Assembly (NCBI GenBank): GCA_947034895.1
Contig: OX344762.1
Span: 70,922,981 to 70,986,980, forward strand
Length of the DNA stretch: 64,000 nt
Direction of reading: 5' to 3'
DNA from: Rhytidiadelphus loreus
Lineage: Eukaryota > Streptophyta > Bryopsida > Hypnales > Hylocomiaceae
Shown here one piece after another: positions 32,401 through 46,620 of this stretch. The position numbers and the translations under genes were made by a program. The first letter of the stretch is position 1. Each line of letters begins with the position of its first letter. Below the pieces are notes generated by a model, which saw only the letters and a program-made list of their open reading frames with translations, had not been told where the DNA came from and did no database searches.

Positions 32401-35021
32401 CGGAAGTGCCACCTAAGCGTATTTTTCATCCATTCAGTGAATGACGTCATCCATGATGTCAATGACAGCTGTCGTTTTCCTGGTGCTGCAATACATCGAC
32501 AACCGCAGTGCCTTCTGGCCACTTTCATGTCGGAGAACATGTCTTGTGTAATACTTATGTACTGTAGGTGGTAGCGTCTGAAACAGAACTGTCATATTTC
32601 TGCATGTTTTCTCTAATGTTTTTGTCGGTATACGGCATGCTGCAGGACATAGAAGTGTGCCGAAGCAGTAGTTCCACAAAATTGCGAACATGCTAGTCGT
32701 CTGTTCACTGCGCAAGATCGACTGTGTACCTGCAAGCCGCTTGTGCATGGAACATGCAAAACTCCTGTGAACGTGTTCTTGAATCCCTCAAAATAGACGT
32801 GCTGTAGTACCATGCAACACTCAATGAAATATGTTGGCCATGTGTATGCCGAAGCATGTCGTGCTCTAAAATAAACTACAGTGACCATTGACATTGTATT
32901 CAGAAGCCTACCATCTGTATTATCGTCATGCTTGACATCATTGTTGAACATGGCTTCATTTTCGACAGATGCACTACTCATAAAATAAGTGTATAGTCTG
33001 TGAGAAATGTCACGAATACTGTGTGCTTGTATAGCATCGTGTACACAGAAACAAAGCATGAATGTCATATTAGAGAAATTCATGACTGCCAAGCACATAA
33101 AGAATGCCTACAATGACGTCATTGCCAGTCAGTGTATGCTATGCAGTACATCCATTTCCGACTCTTTGTACGTTTGTATTGTCGCCTAATGTAACATGGC
33201 ATCCATATCCAACAGGTTCCTCCATTCATGTACTGTAATGTACTGCACAATATGATGCTTGAAAATGATATGCCGTGACAGCTGTGCATTTCAGTTACCA
33301 TTTGTGGAAGTTCTGCAAGGGCCTAACTATGCTTATGCTTGACGAAGAGCAGTCTGTTTGTGCTCGTGTAATACTGAAGTGGTAAGCATGCAATGGCATT
33401 CAACGTTTCCTACTGAACTGAAACATGTTGCATGAGAAATTGAATGTATTGTCCCTCATACAAGAATATTTATGTATTCATTTATGTAAACTGCACACCA
33501 AAATTGAACATACCTCAATTGTTTAGATGAAGTAATGAACTCCATATTGTGAGAAACGCTAAAGTAGACTACTGAAATGCCGAAATGGTCATCGCACGTT
33601 TCAAAGCAAGCCCCGCAAATAGAATAAGCATGCTCACTGGCCCTGTACAACAAGTATGGACGAAGCACCATGCTAAATGGATGCTACAAAAATATAAGCC
33701 GCAATTTTACATTCTGTAAGGGAAAATGGTGTGCCAACGCATGCCAAGTATTGCACCTCCTGTATGTATACTTCAGCGTCTGCAGTCACAGAATATCCAA
33801 AGCGTGCACGTCAGTTGCAAAAATGTGGAGTCTACATTCAATTCCACAGTATTCAGGGACATGAATACTACATGCTATACTCTGAATATAATTGGTGTGG
33901 AAAAAAAAACGAACTAATAACTCCGCCATCGCTCATCTTGCAGCGGAAGAAAGACGGCGCTTGCATGCATGACCTATATTGCACTTGCAGCCACTGCAGC
34001 CACATACCTCTATAGAAAAACATTGACATTTGCGTTTGCAAGGAGAACATGTACTTACGGAAACTTGAAGTAGTAGTAGAAATTTTTAGTACTCTGCATC
34101 ACTCACCTGACTGTATGCACATAGAATGTCGTGCTTACTATCATCACTTCTTCTTCGGTTGCTCTACTTTCTTTGGTGTTGCAACCTGCAGAATTGGTAA
34201 GGTATGATGAATGCTCGTTCATGATGCATTGAAGGGAAACAACACGTCTCCACAGAAATTATTGCCCCCCAACCTCATTACATTCTTTTGGCAAGCACAG
34301 AAAACAACAAGAAATGACAACGAATTCCTGGAGTTCATTGAAAAATGCAATCTAATTTGTAATGTGACTTAATATAAATGACATGTGTGTCTCTTTCTAT
34401 TCCTGGCTGTACGCAGGAGTAACTGTGACTCCAATGAAGCCCTGCAATGTAGGCTGTGCTTAGCTTATTTTCTAAATAAAGAGCTCTACAGCTCTAGTTG
34501 CGTCCAACCCAAAATACAATAAAACAATTCTAGAAGCACAACATGCCTTCCAATATACATCATCCCCTTTGAAAGTAGGATTAGCCCATTGCGGATCAGT
34601 ACTGATGCCACTCCAGCTCTTACATTTTCATTTTAAGGCAGCAAAATGAAGTACTGTATTGCACTTCACTGCAACTCATATGTGAGACTACTACACCGTC
34701 ATAAACTTGAATTCCAGAATTGAGCACAGCTAATACTACTGTCTCAGTATGAAAAGGACCAGAATTGTCAAAAACAACCGGCTCCATGTCCATGCCTCTT
34801 ATACGTTGCTTCGTTAATGCCCCCCTACAATTACTGTCTCCTACATTTTACTTTCAGTATTTCCTATGTTTCCATTGCCATTACAGTATTCAGTGCTCAG
34901 TGTAGTGCAAGAAGATACAATTTCATTGTGTACCCTACATTGAGACATGCATTTCAAATTCAACAAATGTCTAGGATAACAACAGACACAACTACTCAAT
35001 AGTTGTGGCTATGTACATTAT
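32401..35021. other. CACTA-3 left arm, no gene supported
   Basis: Short frames on both strands lack motifs. The base composition is pyrimidine-leaning on the + strand. The interval may hold the 3' flank of the - strand accessory gene. Confidence 0.35.
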
Positions 35022-38000
35022 TCATAACTTCTTCGAAAGAATGTGAACCTTAGGTGCAGCCTTAGTTGTTTTCAGTAGTCCTGCTCCTTTGGATGTAGTT
35101 GGCTTCAAAGCTTGCACTGCATCGTTTGCCTTTGCCGTTTTCTTATTGCCAGACATGCTGGCCACGGTCCTCGTGCGCAATTCAACCCGACTCCGTACAT
35201 CAGCTTCTTCCTGCACATACGAATCATGCCACGTATATGTCAGTGAAATACATTGTCACTTGGAAGCCAGCATTGTACACCTTGTCAGTCATTTAAAAAA
35301 AAAGTGTGACAGGAACTCATGAAGTACGCGCGTACATACTCCATGGTATTCACAGTCATGGAAGACCTCCAAACACTCACTTCTGTTAAATTTGCACTGC
35401 ACTTGTCCCATGTTCATCACAATGGTAAGAAAACCTGTACTTCCACAAACTGTCACCTTACTTGCCAGGGATCGTAACATCTACAACAATGACATGCAAT
35501 GATCTGCTATGGCCGCAACTGTTCATTGACATTCTACAAGAGTGCATGTCGTGTGCCTTCCTTGACAACTTGTTACCAGAACAACTTGACGGTCCAATGG
35601 ACGTTCAATATTACCACAAGAATCCAGAAAATGGAATTGCAGAATGCCTTCTCTTATCGTGCGTGTGCATCCTTTACCTTGTGGAGACGCTCCGCTTCTT
35701 CATCTGGACATGCCTCTTGTGTTGAGACTACGTCATACAACGCATAGACATCACTATTTTTCTGAATGTCCGTCTCCTGTATGTCGTTCAAGGGAATTTC
35801 CACTGCGTCTGCGACGTGCGGTGTGGAAGAGGCCCGCATTGCAACATGTGTAAGAACTGGAAGTACTTCATGCTGCGTAGATAGTACCTCGGATGGCTCT
35901 GTGGAGAAGGTCACTTGGAATTGCTCGCTGCTGCCCAGTTTTGTAGGGTCCTCTTTTTCTAGCGCTGTTGACGGAAGCAAAACGGTGGGCAAGTGCGGCT
36001 GTGGTGCATGTCGTCCGTCCATGGACATTGCGGGCAACTGCAGGGCAGTTGGGACCTCCCTAACGTTAGGCACGGACATGTCCACCGTCATTCTGTGGCT
36101 GCCAAGAAGCTGATGAAACATTTCCTCGACCCGCTTCTGCGATGCATCCATCTTAGTCTCTAGCCGTGCTACAGTCCCTTCTAAGTGCGTGACACGCAAG
36201 GGGACTTCAGACATGCTTTTCCCGTCATTAGTAACTGCGTTTTGCTTCTCCAGCTCCAGTCGCTTGAACTCTTTTGCGACTTCTTCTTCTATCTCGATCG
36301 GATATGGCTCCCGTTTTAGAGATTGAGCCTACATGAAGTTCAGTACATTCATTTCGAATATACAAACAGCGCTTCATTCTCCAACCTTCACGAAAACTAC
36401 TATGATCAATGTCTATCCCATTGAACGCATGCAACTTCTGGGAAACTGTGCATTGCATTCAGTCCGGCACATTTCTGTCATGTCTCTAATGCAGCGAAGA
36501 AGTGGCTACGGCAGACCTCCTGCACATTATGCAAGTGCTTGCACAACCATGTGGACTAATTGTAAAGGCAAGAAAAAGGTGACGATCCCTTACCAACTTC
36601 GATATTGCTGATGTTTTGATTGCCTGCAATTGTACCGCCTTTGCAGCTTTTCCCTTCGATATGGAACACATTTTCTCGGACTTCTCCAATGCCGCTGCTG
36701 ATGTGCGTCTAGCGCACATGGTGTCCCAATGGTCCGGGTTGATTTCAAGGGGTCTTGGCTTCCCTCCATCTATGAGTTGATTGATTCTATAACGAATCGT
36801 AATCAATCCCTTCGTTATGTACACTCCGAACCATTTAGGGTTGACCTTCCGCTGTCCACCACGAACTTCCCAGTCTGCAACGACAAGGTCATTGTGAAGC
36901 ACTTTCTTTCCACATGACAACGACTATGCACTGCGCGCTTGCTGTATAATCAACGACAAAGAAAACTATGAATTGTACTTCAACACCTCAATTAAGGTAA
37001 ACAATTGTACAACATACCATCATATACACGACTAAAAAATCGTTTCTTGTAACTCATTGGCTGCGCCTCCCAACTGCAAGTGGGATCCAAATCACTTGCG
37101 AACAACTTCACGTCTGCTATCAGTGTTTTCCTCATTTTCCCGCATGGCGTGCCTTCAGCGTCCACCTGAATGGGTTTCTTCATGCTCTACACTTGTGGCT
37201 GCCACGGCTCTCCTTCACTATCCTCAGTGTCGCCATCTTCCTGTGATGCATCATCGTCATGCTCTTGTTTCACAGACACTGGAGTACCATATCCATCACT
37301 GCACATTAGTAACAATATCGTCAGAAATTATTCCAGCTACTTCGAAGTCCTGTAAACAAATATACCATGCTCAATGCAGTACGACACAAAGTACATGATG
37401 CTTCTCATCTATGGCGTACACATGACCACACAACGTCATCGCACTTCAACTACAGAAACTACTTAAACGTAGGCAGACGACGGGTGCATGTCCATGTTCA
37501 CTATCTGCATTCCCAATTGTAGCTTCTGCGACAGCGTCTTCATTTCTAGCTATATGTAATGAACGCAACTACGATAGAGTACAGCATGAAGAACAGAGCT
37601 TCATGATGTGCATGTATAGAACATGCTAACAAGAACTGGTCCCTCAGTGACAGTACGCTAGGAATCCAGTGTACAGTGCTTCTACAACGGAATACTATGC
37701 CGTCTGCAAATGCGTTGTCCTTGCACAGAACTTCGTGGAAGTACTGCTAAAATTTCAGATTGTTCTTTCTGCACACATGCCACTAACATGGACATGCAAG
37801 TTGAACGTCAGTAAACTTCAATTGGATTTAAAACAAACAGTAAGACAGCCATCCTTCATACTTGTGCACACACACGACGTTCAAGGCTAGAAAATTCTGT
37901 CGTTGCCCCTACAAGAGTACTACCGTCATATTATAGCACAGGCACTTCTCGTCATTAAACATGTACAACGCCCAATACTATTTCGGGTATTCCCGTTTTT

Positions 38001-41000
38001 CACATGGAATCAAAGTGCGCAATTCATATAGAACTGTCGTTCACTTGTGAAGCCTACTCTTCCAACGCAATTTCAGAGCTCCAATACTGCAGTGCAACCT
38101 CGTGAAGTACATATTCGCTTCTGCTTCCCTGTAGAAAATGGAAGTTGTCAGTATAACTTCATGAGGACTTGTATTGTGCATTTCAGTGAACTCAGTTACA
38201 CAGACATGTAAATGGACTTGAACATTTTTTCTATGTGTATTGCTGGCCTTCCTGTACAGGCGTATACAACACGACATTGTGCAGAAGCACAATTTCTTCA
38301 TTGGAGCAATAGAAGCTCACGTGCAACTTCTATCACTGTCATCACTTCGGTGCAAAATGACACAACAGTACGAGTCCACTGACCTTCACATTCTTCCTAC
38401 TTATTGTGTACTGCACATTTCATTTCAAGCATACCCTACTGAATTACCGCACAGAGGGTTCGAATTTGATGCATCGACGTCCCCTCGCCTGCACTCAACG
38501 TCGGTACTCCAACATTCAAAAGAAATGGAAATGTCTGTGTTCTGTGCTGCAAACATGTTTTCTGAACGTGCTACATTAACTCAGAACTTCGATGTCCTCA
38601 TATAAGCATGGAAAAGCAAGGCAATACAATAAATGCGCAGACGACGTTCCATTGCTTGCATGCACATGGAATATTTCATTCTGTAATTATAATTTCAAAC
38701 TAAGTATGACCATTTCTATCTAGCAATAATTCTTTGAGGAACTTCTGTGGCTAGACTTTTCTGTCCTCTTGATATTCACCTTAGCATATCGAGCTCTTTC
38801 ATTGAAGACCCTGGCATCAGTACTTCACTGTTCAACAAAGTCATTTTCCTTCTTAACAGAAGGAAAATGAAAATTATACAGACACTTGTTCTGCAAGGCA
38901 TTCACAAATCACTTGCTGTCTATTGTACACACATTCACAGTTCATCATTGTAGCACGGTAACGGATCGTCCGAAGCTGTCGACGCATACATGCAGAAGCA
39001 CAATTGTCCAACGGACATTCCAAACTGTAAGCACTGTGGAAAACACCTACCGTACGTCCATAACGGTGCACGACATTGTCCTCATCCATTGCAATTGTCT
39101 TCTGCTTCTTACTCTCCGTTTCTGACGCTACTGCATCCTAGCAACAGAAACACAAAAAGCACATGACATCAATGGCGTCAGCGACATTAAAATGACCGCA
39201 ACATATGTGTCATTGGCCTGTGAAACATTTATTCCAATTCACCAACTTCTTCTCTAATATCATTACACCTCATGCATCCCAAAAGCGCAAAGCATCATCC
39301 TGCAAATCAACTGAAGTGTCACTCACTCGGATGTCAACCATTAGTACTGTCACAATTGTTATGACTTCTTCAATTTCGGGAAAGCAATTCCTTTGTTTTC
39401 GCATATCACTTCAAATGCTCTTTATAGTGCTTAAGACACACATATACTACAGAAAACGTAAATATTTCCACCACAGCGGACTTCAGTCCCATTCCGTAGT
39501 CTTCATTAGTAAAACTCATGCACCTGTGACTCCATCAATGTTGCTATTCGTTGAGAATATGACCACTGAACATTATACGTGTTCAACCACGTTTCCTGTT
39601 ACCAACAATCCTTGTCAGGGGCTATAAGTTCCCACAAACATTCATGAATTCATTACAGAGCCGACAAAACTGAACTATACGTCATGCATTCCTTCAATTG
39701 GTGAAGTGAACCGTACACTGAATTCATTCTGAACATCACTAGCCACAAAGACGTACCTGTACGTAATGATGTGAAACTGCGAAGCACTACATTGTATGAC
39801 TTCAAATGGGCAATTCATTACATCTGTCACTTCGTGTCTGCCATGAGCATGACTCATGACATTGCTAGAAAATTCTGCCAAGCCTCGGTCTGCATACATG
39901 CATTTCCTACGTTACTTCTTCCATTTCCAAAATAATAATAGTTTCCTGTGCAAATAGCCGAACAATTCTAATGACTTTCACTTTGTACTGTTATCTTCAC
40001 AAATGCACACTGACAGACACTTCCTTGTAATTTGTGAATACAATGGGAACTCATCCAAAAAGCATTCTGGAAACGTTTTTGTACATACCATAGCAACCGA
40101 ACGCACTCATGCTTTCCGCGGACGTTCGTGAATCAAGTAGGAAGCATAACTACTTCGTATTTCTGAAAACTCCGTCCACGACCTCGTACATCTCAAGTGT
40201 CCCACAAGCATCCGTTACTGTTGTCTGTGTTCTACTATTGCCTTCAGAACGTCATTCCTTCATTTCTTGTATCGGATGTTCCACAGCAATGAATGAAAGT
40301 ACTGTCAATGACTTCCTACTATTCCATGACTCCGGAACGTGAAGTGTGCAAAATTCTGAGAGCTCCTGTACTGGCTACGACATTCACTGAGTGTACATTA
40401 CTTAGCATCCAATTACATCCTCTACAATTTAATTACTTGAAAAAAAGGAGCTACTGCCATGTCTATTGAATATGGAAGCAACAAAGTAACTGTTGATGAT
40501 ATTCATCACTATGGCTTAACGACGGCTCACAAATCCTACATGCATGGCTTTGCATACAGAAAATGTCAAAGACATTTCTGTGTACCAAGAACACGGCCTC
40601 CACTGTCTTCTACATTCTTCTCTTCTAAAGCTTATGAACAAGCACATTGTTAGTTCATGAACGTACCGTACAGCTTCCTTAGTCGTTGAAGCCATTTCCT
40701 GGGGACAATTGCATCGTTCATAGGAAATGATTGTACGCTTCAGCATCAACAATACCTGCATATGGCAACAGAATGTACAGAAACTAAAGAACATTAATCA
40801 CAGAATCCATGAAGTACCCTGACTTGTATTCAGCTTTTTCGAGCAACTGTCAACGACTTAAGAGCTCAGAAATGTAGCACAACCGTTCAATCTGAACGAC
40901 TCAGAATTCAACATTGTCAGTACAGTATGCCTATTCCGACGAAGCTGAAGCGCCATGCACTGTGATTTTCACATGTAACATTTCTTTGTAAATGCCGTCC

Positions 41001-43498
41001 TCGAAAAAGCAATTAACCCTCCTGTTTTATGCGCACAATTTCTAATGAGGCGTGCAGTATATTGCACACCTTATAAACGACACTTCTTCCAGTTCCTGTC
41101 ATTTCACTACCTTCGTAGTCATTGGTTATGGACAAAATGATCACATGTAACACAATAATAAACATATGAACAAAACAATAAAATGCAAAACCTATGAATT
41201 TTACCTCCCGTATGTTGAAGATTACATGTGCAGCTGGTAGAATGCACAAGTGCCATGCCATGCTGAGTCTGCCCTTGCACCTTTGAATACATGAATGGAA
41301 GGCATGGCCTGTCCCAGAAATGATTTGATCATTGACAGTGGTACTGCACTCATTACAGATTTGTCAGACGAAATGCTTGTCATTGACCGGTAGCACCTAC
41401 AGTACCTTCCGCATGCGTGCAAGAGAACTGAGCGTCGTCAATGCTAATCTGAATTGAAGACGTGTGCACTGCTGCTCAAAGTACGATTGTTTGTTCAGTG
41501 AGCACATACACATACAAAATTTCATATACTGTCAAGTGAGATTATGCCGTTTATACTATCTACTACAAAATGTTACAGAAACATGACGATGCCTATGCCG
41601 CGAGTAGTTCAGCAGAATGTAATCATTCTATTGTAGTTGGAAAAATTGTTGACAAATAAAATTAGAGGTCATACCACATACTGTGGAACACATTGCATGC
41701 ATTCCTTCCTTCACATACTAGAGGCACACACTGTACACCATACTCACTTCCGGATTGTCGTCATTGCACATGATTGGATCTTCGCATGCTGTACATCAAC
41801 AAACAAAGTGCAATCAGTTCTTTAATGTCGTGTACAGTCTTGTACATAGTGCACCTTCAGAATACAAAAAAAAAAATATGCCCTCTCGTCACACACGTCA
41901 TGACTTCGAATTCGATATCCTGCATTCTACATGTGCATATAATGCACTTGTACGCAAATTTTTCATGTCCATGTTCATGGAACTCCATGTCGTACTATGC
42001 AAAAACATTATCCTTTCAAGAAAGATCTCACACATTTAATGAAAAAATTACACTGAACAAATCCACATGCCACCTACGACTGCCTGCCTTGAAGTACAAT
42101 TCAAAATAAGCAGCGCAGTGCTCTTCTTCAAAATTGAAGAAAACAAGAAAATGCTTCTCTGAATTCTGAAGTGAACTGTACAATAGACGCAAACCGAAAT
42201 GAATATGCACAATGTAGCTTCACCACAGAAATCCATTCACAGAAGTTGCAGCATTCGGAAAAGCTCTTGTGTCCAAAGAGCTCTTTTTATTCCTTCCACT
42301 GAAAAGTACTTCGCATCCACACATTTTCTTCAAGTAGCTAACAAATTCTGAAAGACCCTTCAGAATGCATTATGTAGCAAGCACTAACAGTACCGCGAAA
42401 AAAAGGCAAGGACAACACAGACGAAAACGCAAGCGTACATCTGCAAGGACCAGACAACGGCAGTAGGGATGCGTACCTCTGCGAACAGAACTATCCGTCT
42501 TCTTCAAGAAATTTCACTGTTGTAGACGCAACTTCCCTCTCAGTTCTGCTTCAAGCGTATGACGTTGTCGACATTCGTAATTTGCTGAAATTTCTTTCAA
42601 TGGCAGGCCCGGTGATGATAGTGTACTGACCATGTTCAACTTTTACAGCAACAGTACGGTAACCAAACGCCGAAGACGGTACTGCTATGTATTCACAGTG
42701 ACGACGTCGGCGCTTAGCACAGCTTGTTCAACCGTGACGAAGGAATTCACATATCCCACTATGCGGAACTCACATGTTCACCTAAGCGGCAGTGAAACTG
42801 AGCACTACCGGCCATGGAAGAGACACTTTCCTGTCCTGCGAGATGTCCACTATAACGCGCAGACGTTCAAGAAAACGTGACCGACAACGGTACAATAACG
42901 TACTCTTGAACTCTAATTCTTGAGGTCGTCGTCACCAACGTTGTCCGTGACATAGTACGACATGCGCATAAAACACTCAACGGTTCCTCGAAGCGCTGAT
43001 GTCTTCTTGTACATTGCTTTGCTCACTTGTCGAAGGGAATAACATCATTCACTACTATACAATTATGCATTCACACGGACCTACAGCACACATGGTATCA
43101 CTATAGGCGTGAGATGCAAACAATACCCACCTCCAGTGCTGTTGCATGTCAAATTCATGTAGTGGTCGCTCGTCGTCGCGCGCCTCCTCCGACGATGCAA
43201 TTGAAAACACTTCCACGATCTTCTGCTTCTTCGTTGTTGGGCTTGATGTGGAAGGGTTCCCCTTGCTCTTAGCTACACTGCTTCTCTGCAGTAGTGTGTC
43301 ATTGAAGTGCTTGCTGCGCCTTTCACCTTCCGGACGCATTTGCATCACTGGTGTTCCATGCCCAGCACTTTGTGTTCGTTGTCTGTGCTCGTCTTCAGTG
43401 CGACGTGCTGGTGATACCCTTCTTCTGATCAGTTTTCCCTTAGGCTGCGGCATCCTCACTCGCGGTGCACACCACCTCACAAATTCTTGACCTTCTGT
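35022..43498 (-). CDS. CACTA-3 accessory gene, plausibly TNPA-like; interrupted by one TAG
   Basis: I reconstruct five - strand exons: 43498-43131, 37298-37018, 36874-36594, 36328-35678 and 35210-35022. All have GT..AG borders and matching phases (2/1, 1/2, 0, 0), 590 codons in total. The first intron is 5.8 kb and may hide other exons. Exon 1 is basic (KGKLIRRRVSPARR). Exon 2 has an acidic stretch, then MKKPIQVDAEG. Exon 3 (KVNPKWFGVYITKG, PDHWDTMCARRTS) has the spacing of the Transposase_24/PF03004-like TNPA region. Exon 4 is helical and probably coiled coil (EIEEEVAKEFKRLELEK; LEGTVARLETKM). Exon 5 is lysine-rich. A TAG at 37187-37189 lies in frame just before an ATG. Either the gene is dead, or translation starts at that ATG. 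Its expected role would be binding subterminal motifs. The family match is tentative. Confidence 0.5.
37299..43130. other. Long stretch inside CACTA-3, probably intron of the accessory gene
   Basis: None of the many short frames shows a domain. The words TGTAC, GCATTC and CATTGCA are common throughout. Additional short exons cannot be excluded. Confidence 0.3.
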
Positions 43499-44289
43499 CT
43501 GCACATAATAGTACAACAATCATTGCGACTGCCACTAGCAACAACATTAGACGAATTCCGTGTACATGGCCACTGCAAGCACAGGCGACGCACAACAACA
43601 AGTGCGTACTTCACTGAAACTGAATGCAGCACCTTCGATGCCCATTGAAAAAGTAACATTTCAATGGAACATGGCCCTACAGTATGCACTACTTTTACAC
43701 ATGCATCAGCACGGCGACGACTCTTCTTTCGATTGGCAAGTACATGACGATGTTCGGCTCATTCATGTACAGTCGTCAGCTCTGCAAATTTTGCAGCTCT
43801 GACTACGTCAGCTATTGCCAGTGTACAGAAGGACTGAATTCGAGCCTTCCTAAAGTACACAGCAGTGTCATTGCCAGATTCAGTGCAACATACAAATTCA
43901 GTGCAAACAAACCTGCTTAGACAAAATACAATTGACTGAGGAACTGAAATCCACTAACGACGTCTTCTGATGCGAAGCGATTCACGAAAACCTTCTCCTT
44001 GCACCTCTGTCCAGTAAGAGCAGACGTTGACGACAACAACAGTGCAAGCATGAGCATGGTCACGGAATATAAAAAGTGAATTACAGCCTAGGACTGTAGG
44101 TACAGGGAACATGTGCACCTAAGACCATGGCCAACCTATCGCCGTGAGAATTGGTTGCGTTAGACGGCGCACCAGCTGCAGCGCCGTCAAGCCATACAAG
44201 GCTTCCGCATTGAAGGAAAACCATTGTCGCCTACATAGTGACACGCAAGTATGGACTCAGATTTTAATTGACAGTTAGGAGTAGCGTGT

Positions 44290-44619
44290 TCAGACCTCCG
44301 TGACAGCACTTCCACTCAGTCGCGTAGGACGCGGAATCGTTGGAGCAACGAACTGGGGAGGTGGATGCGACGGCTGCCATTCCTGGGTTTCACGGAGTCG
44401 CTCACTTCTGCGTAAGCGCACCTCCACTTTGTGTATGCCGTCTGCATTTTGCTTCATGGCACTGGCACATGCGGTCGCCAAGGCGTGTATGACAAAATTC
44501 TCAAAAACGTGGAGCGCTTCTCCAGTAACTTCGACTTGCACTAACGTATTGCTGTGTACAGCCTCATGCAAATCCAGTACTCTATCGTGCTTACATAAAT
44601 TCTGTGAAAGTTCCATCAT
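44290..44619 (-). CDS. Hypothetical ORF in CACTA-3
   Basis: This is an open frame of 109 codons. It has a helical first part (alanine-rich, HALATACASAMK), an arginine-rich patch (KVEVRLRRSERLRET) and a proline-rich end (PSHPPPQFVAPTIPRPTR). It may be a terminal exon of a - strand gene upstream of the accessory gene, since it has its own stop. The local sequence is richer in CpG than its surroundings. Not recognised. Confidence 0.3.
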   Translation of the reverse strand: MMELSQNLCKHDRVLDLHEAVHSNTLVQVEVTGEALHVFENFVIHALATACASAMKQNADGIHKVEVRLRRSERLRETQEWQPSHPPPQFVAPTIPRPTRLSGSAVTEV

Positions 44620-46230
44620 ATTCAGATTCTACTGCTACATACGCGAGGAAGCCACTGCGGCTAGGATTATCATTAGTGCAGTCTGCCGTCTGCGTTCTCG
44701 TTCGTGTGCACAGTGACTACTGCGGATGCGTGACACGTGTCGCGGAAGACATAAGAGCCCCGGAACAGTCCACGGTACAGAGCCCGACATTGAAGGACGT
44801 CTACGCGAACGTAGACTTCGACACGCTCACGTCTCCGATAGCACAGTCATGTTCCGCAGGACGTCGGAGTGCACGTCCTCATGTGTTTCATATGTATCTT
44901 CATTAGCCTGCGTCGTGAACGAGCAATTGTAGCTGTACATCCACAATTTCCGCGTCTTCTACTTCCTTACCCCCACTTACAAGAACAACTAATTTTTAAG
45001 TTGAACATTCGTACAGCATAACTATGGCAATGTGAAAATTATGAGGGGCTGAAAATTTCTGCTGCGCGGACTTCAATTCACCGTACTAAGTACATAATAT
45101 GGTAGGCAGTTCATGAGCTATTATGCACTTGTTTTGGCATTGTGCACGATGATTACTGTCTCCAATGAAACAATGAATGTACTCTGTTTATTTCAGAATT
45201 ATCTACATGAACATGAAAACATACCAGGTTTCCTAGTTTCGAGAATTGGAAATGTACTAGTGCGCCATTGCGGCTTCAAAGTTGGCAATTCCGAAAATGG
45301 AATTTGTACAGAGGAATTTCAATGCACTGAAAAGCTTCAGTGCTTTCTGCTACATACTCATTCACAGCAACTAATGTATTTGGCTACTAGAATGTTGTAG
45401 TACATTTTCACGAGGACAAACTTGCTTGACAAATGGTGAGCACTGAATCAGTTTTGTGCCTTCTGTACTCCACATGGTAGTCATTAGTAAGTCAGAATGT
45501 AATGAAACTGGGGGAGAAGGCTGAAAGAAACATACGGGAATTGCATTGGCTGTCATATTCCCGTCCGAAATTGCATTCAGTATGTCAGTTCTATGTCACT
45601 TCTCCCGTTTGTAGTGAGGGGTTTCAGTGAGCTACGTTGCAACATTCACAGTACAATAAGGACATGAGTATTGCATAATCCATATTCAGTGATCCAAGGC
45701 ATGCAGTACAAAGTCTTCCGAATTAGCTCTGTAGAGGTGTCTATATATGAATTTCTGTGCTCTCCGTAATGGACAAACGAAGTGGCGCCTTCGTAGAATC
45801 AGAATGAGTCCATGGTTATCTTCTAATATGTACGTGCTGTTATATGTGAATTACAATTGCTTTGAATTTATTATAAGCTGACGAACACATGCATTCATGC
45901 ATTGAGGAATGCAGTACACATAAGTCTCAGCAGTGCATCTGTATGTGCAGGATGTTCAGCTCTGTAATTTGAATGCGCGGATCGTGCAAGCGAAGACGTC
46001 ATCAGCTAATAAGGTTTAAATACGCATTCTTCGGTGTGTTCCTGTACCATCATTCCTGTACAGTTTGAACGAACTGAATCGTTGAGTGCTGATTTACACG
46101 TTCTGTATGGTAGCATTTTCACGAATTTAATCACAATAATTTCACAAACATGCTGCTCATCAATTCAATATAGAGTATGCTCCATGCATTCTCCATTGAT
46201 GACTGCTGTCGTTCCCATTGTCATAGCAGA

Positions 46231-46620
46231 ATGTCAGTGCCAATCTTGTTTTCGGATAGGGAAGAGGAATGGAATGTTGAATCTGTAGGAGACTCTGATG
46301 TGCTTGAATCTGTCGGAGAGTGTGATCATCCTGTCGAACAATATCCGTTCGAGGAATATGATCTCGAACATTCCAATTACTTGGAGCATCTTGTCTTTCG
46401 ACACATGGAACACATGGAGTTGCATGACTGGGGTTTAGTGCGGGGAGAAGATTTTTTGGCCAACAACTCATACTTCAGCAACATGTACACCATGTCGCTT
46501 CATTACAATGGTTTCTATCCATTAGATAGTTGGGAAGAAGAATACGAAAATTGGCTTGCCGAACAAGTTTATTTTGCAATGCTACAGGGTGTTGCTTCAC
46601 ATCCGACTGTTTGCATATAA
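46231..46620 (+). CDS. Hypothetical acidic ORF upstream of the transposase
   Basis: Starting at the ATG at 46231, the frame gives about 129 residues. The first half is strongly acidic (DREEEWNVESVGDSD; YPFEEYDLEH) and the second is rich in aromatic residues (WEEEYENWLAEQVYF). It ends 0.64 kb before the transposase start and is on the same strand. An upstream ATG at 46177 is possible, but the residues it adds look unlike the rest. No family is recognised. It could be a small accessory protein of the element or an open frame without function. Confidence 0.35.
   Translation: MSVPILFSDREEEWNVESVGDSDVLESVGECDHPVEQYPFEEYDLEHSNYLEHLVFRHMEHMELHDWGLVRGEDFLANNSYFSNMYTMSLHYNGFYPLDSWEEEYENWLAEQVYFAMLQGVASHPTVCI

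Noticed and set aside
38457..38480. GGTTCGAAT word resembling a tRNA T-arm
   Set aside because: No acceptor stem, D-arm or anticodon arm can be folded around it.
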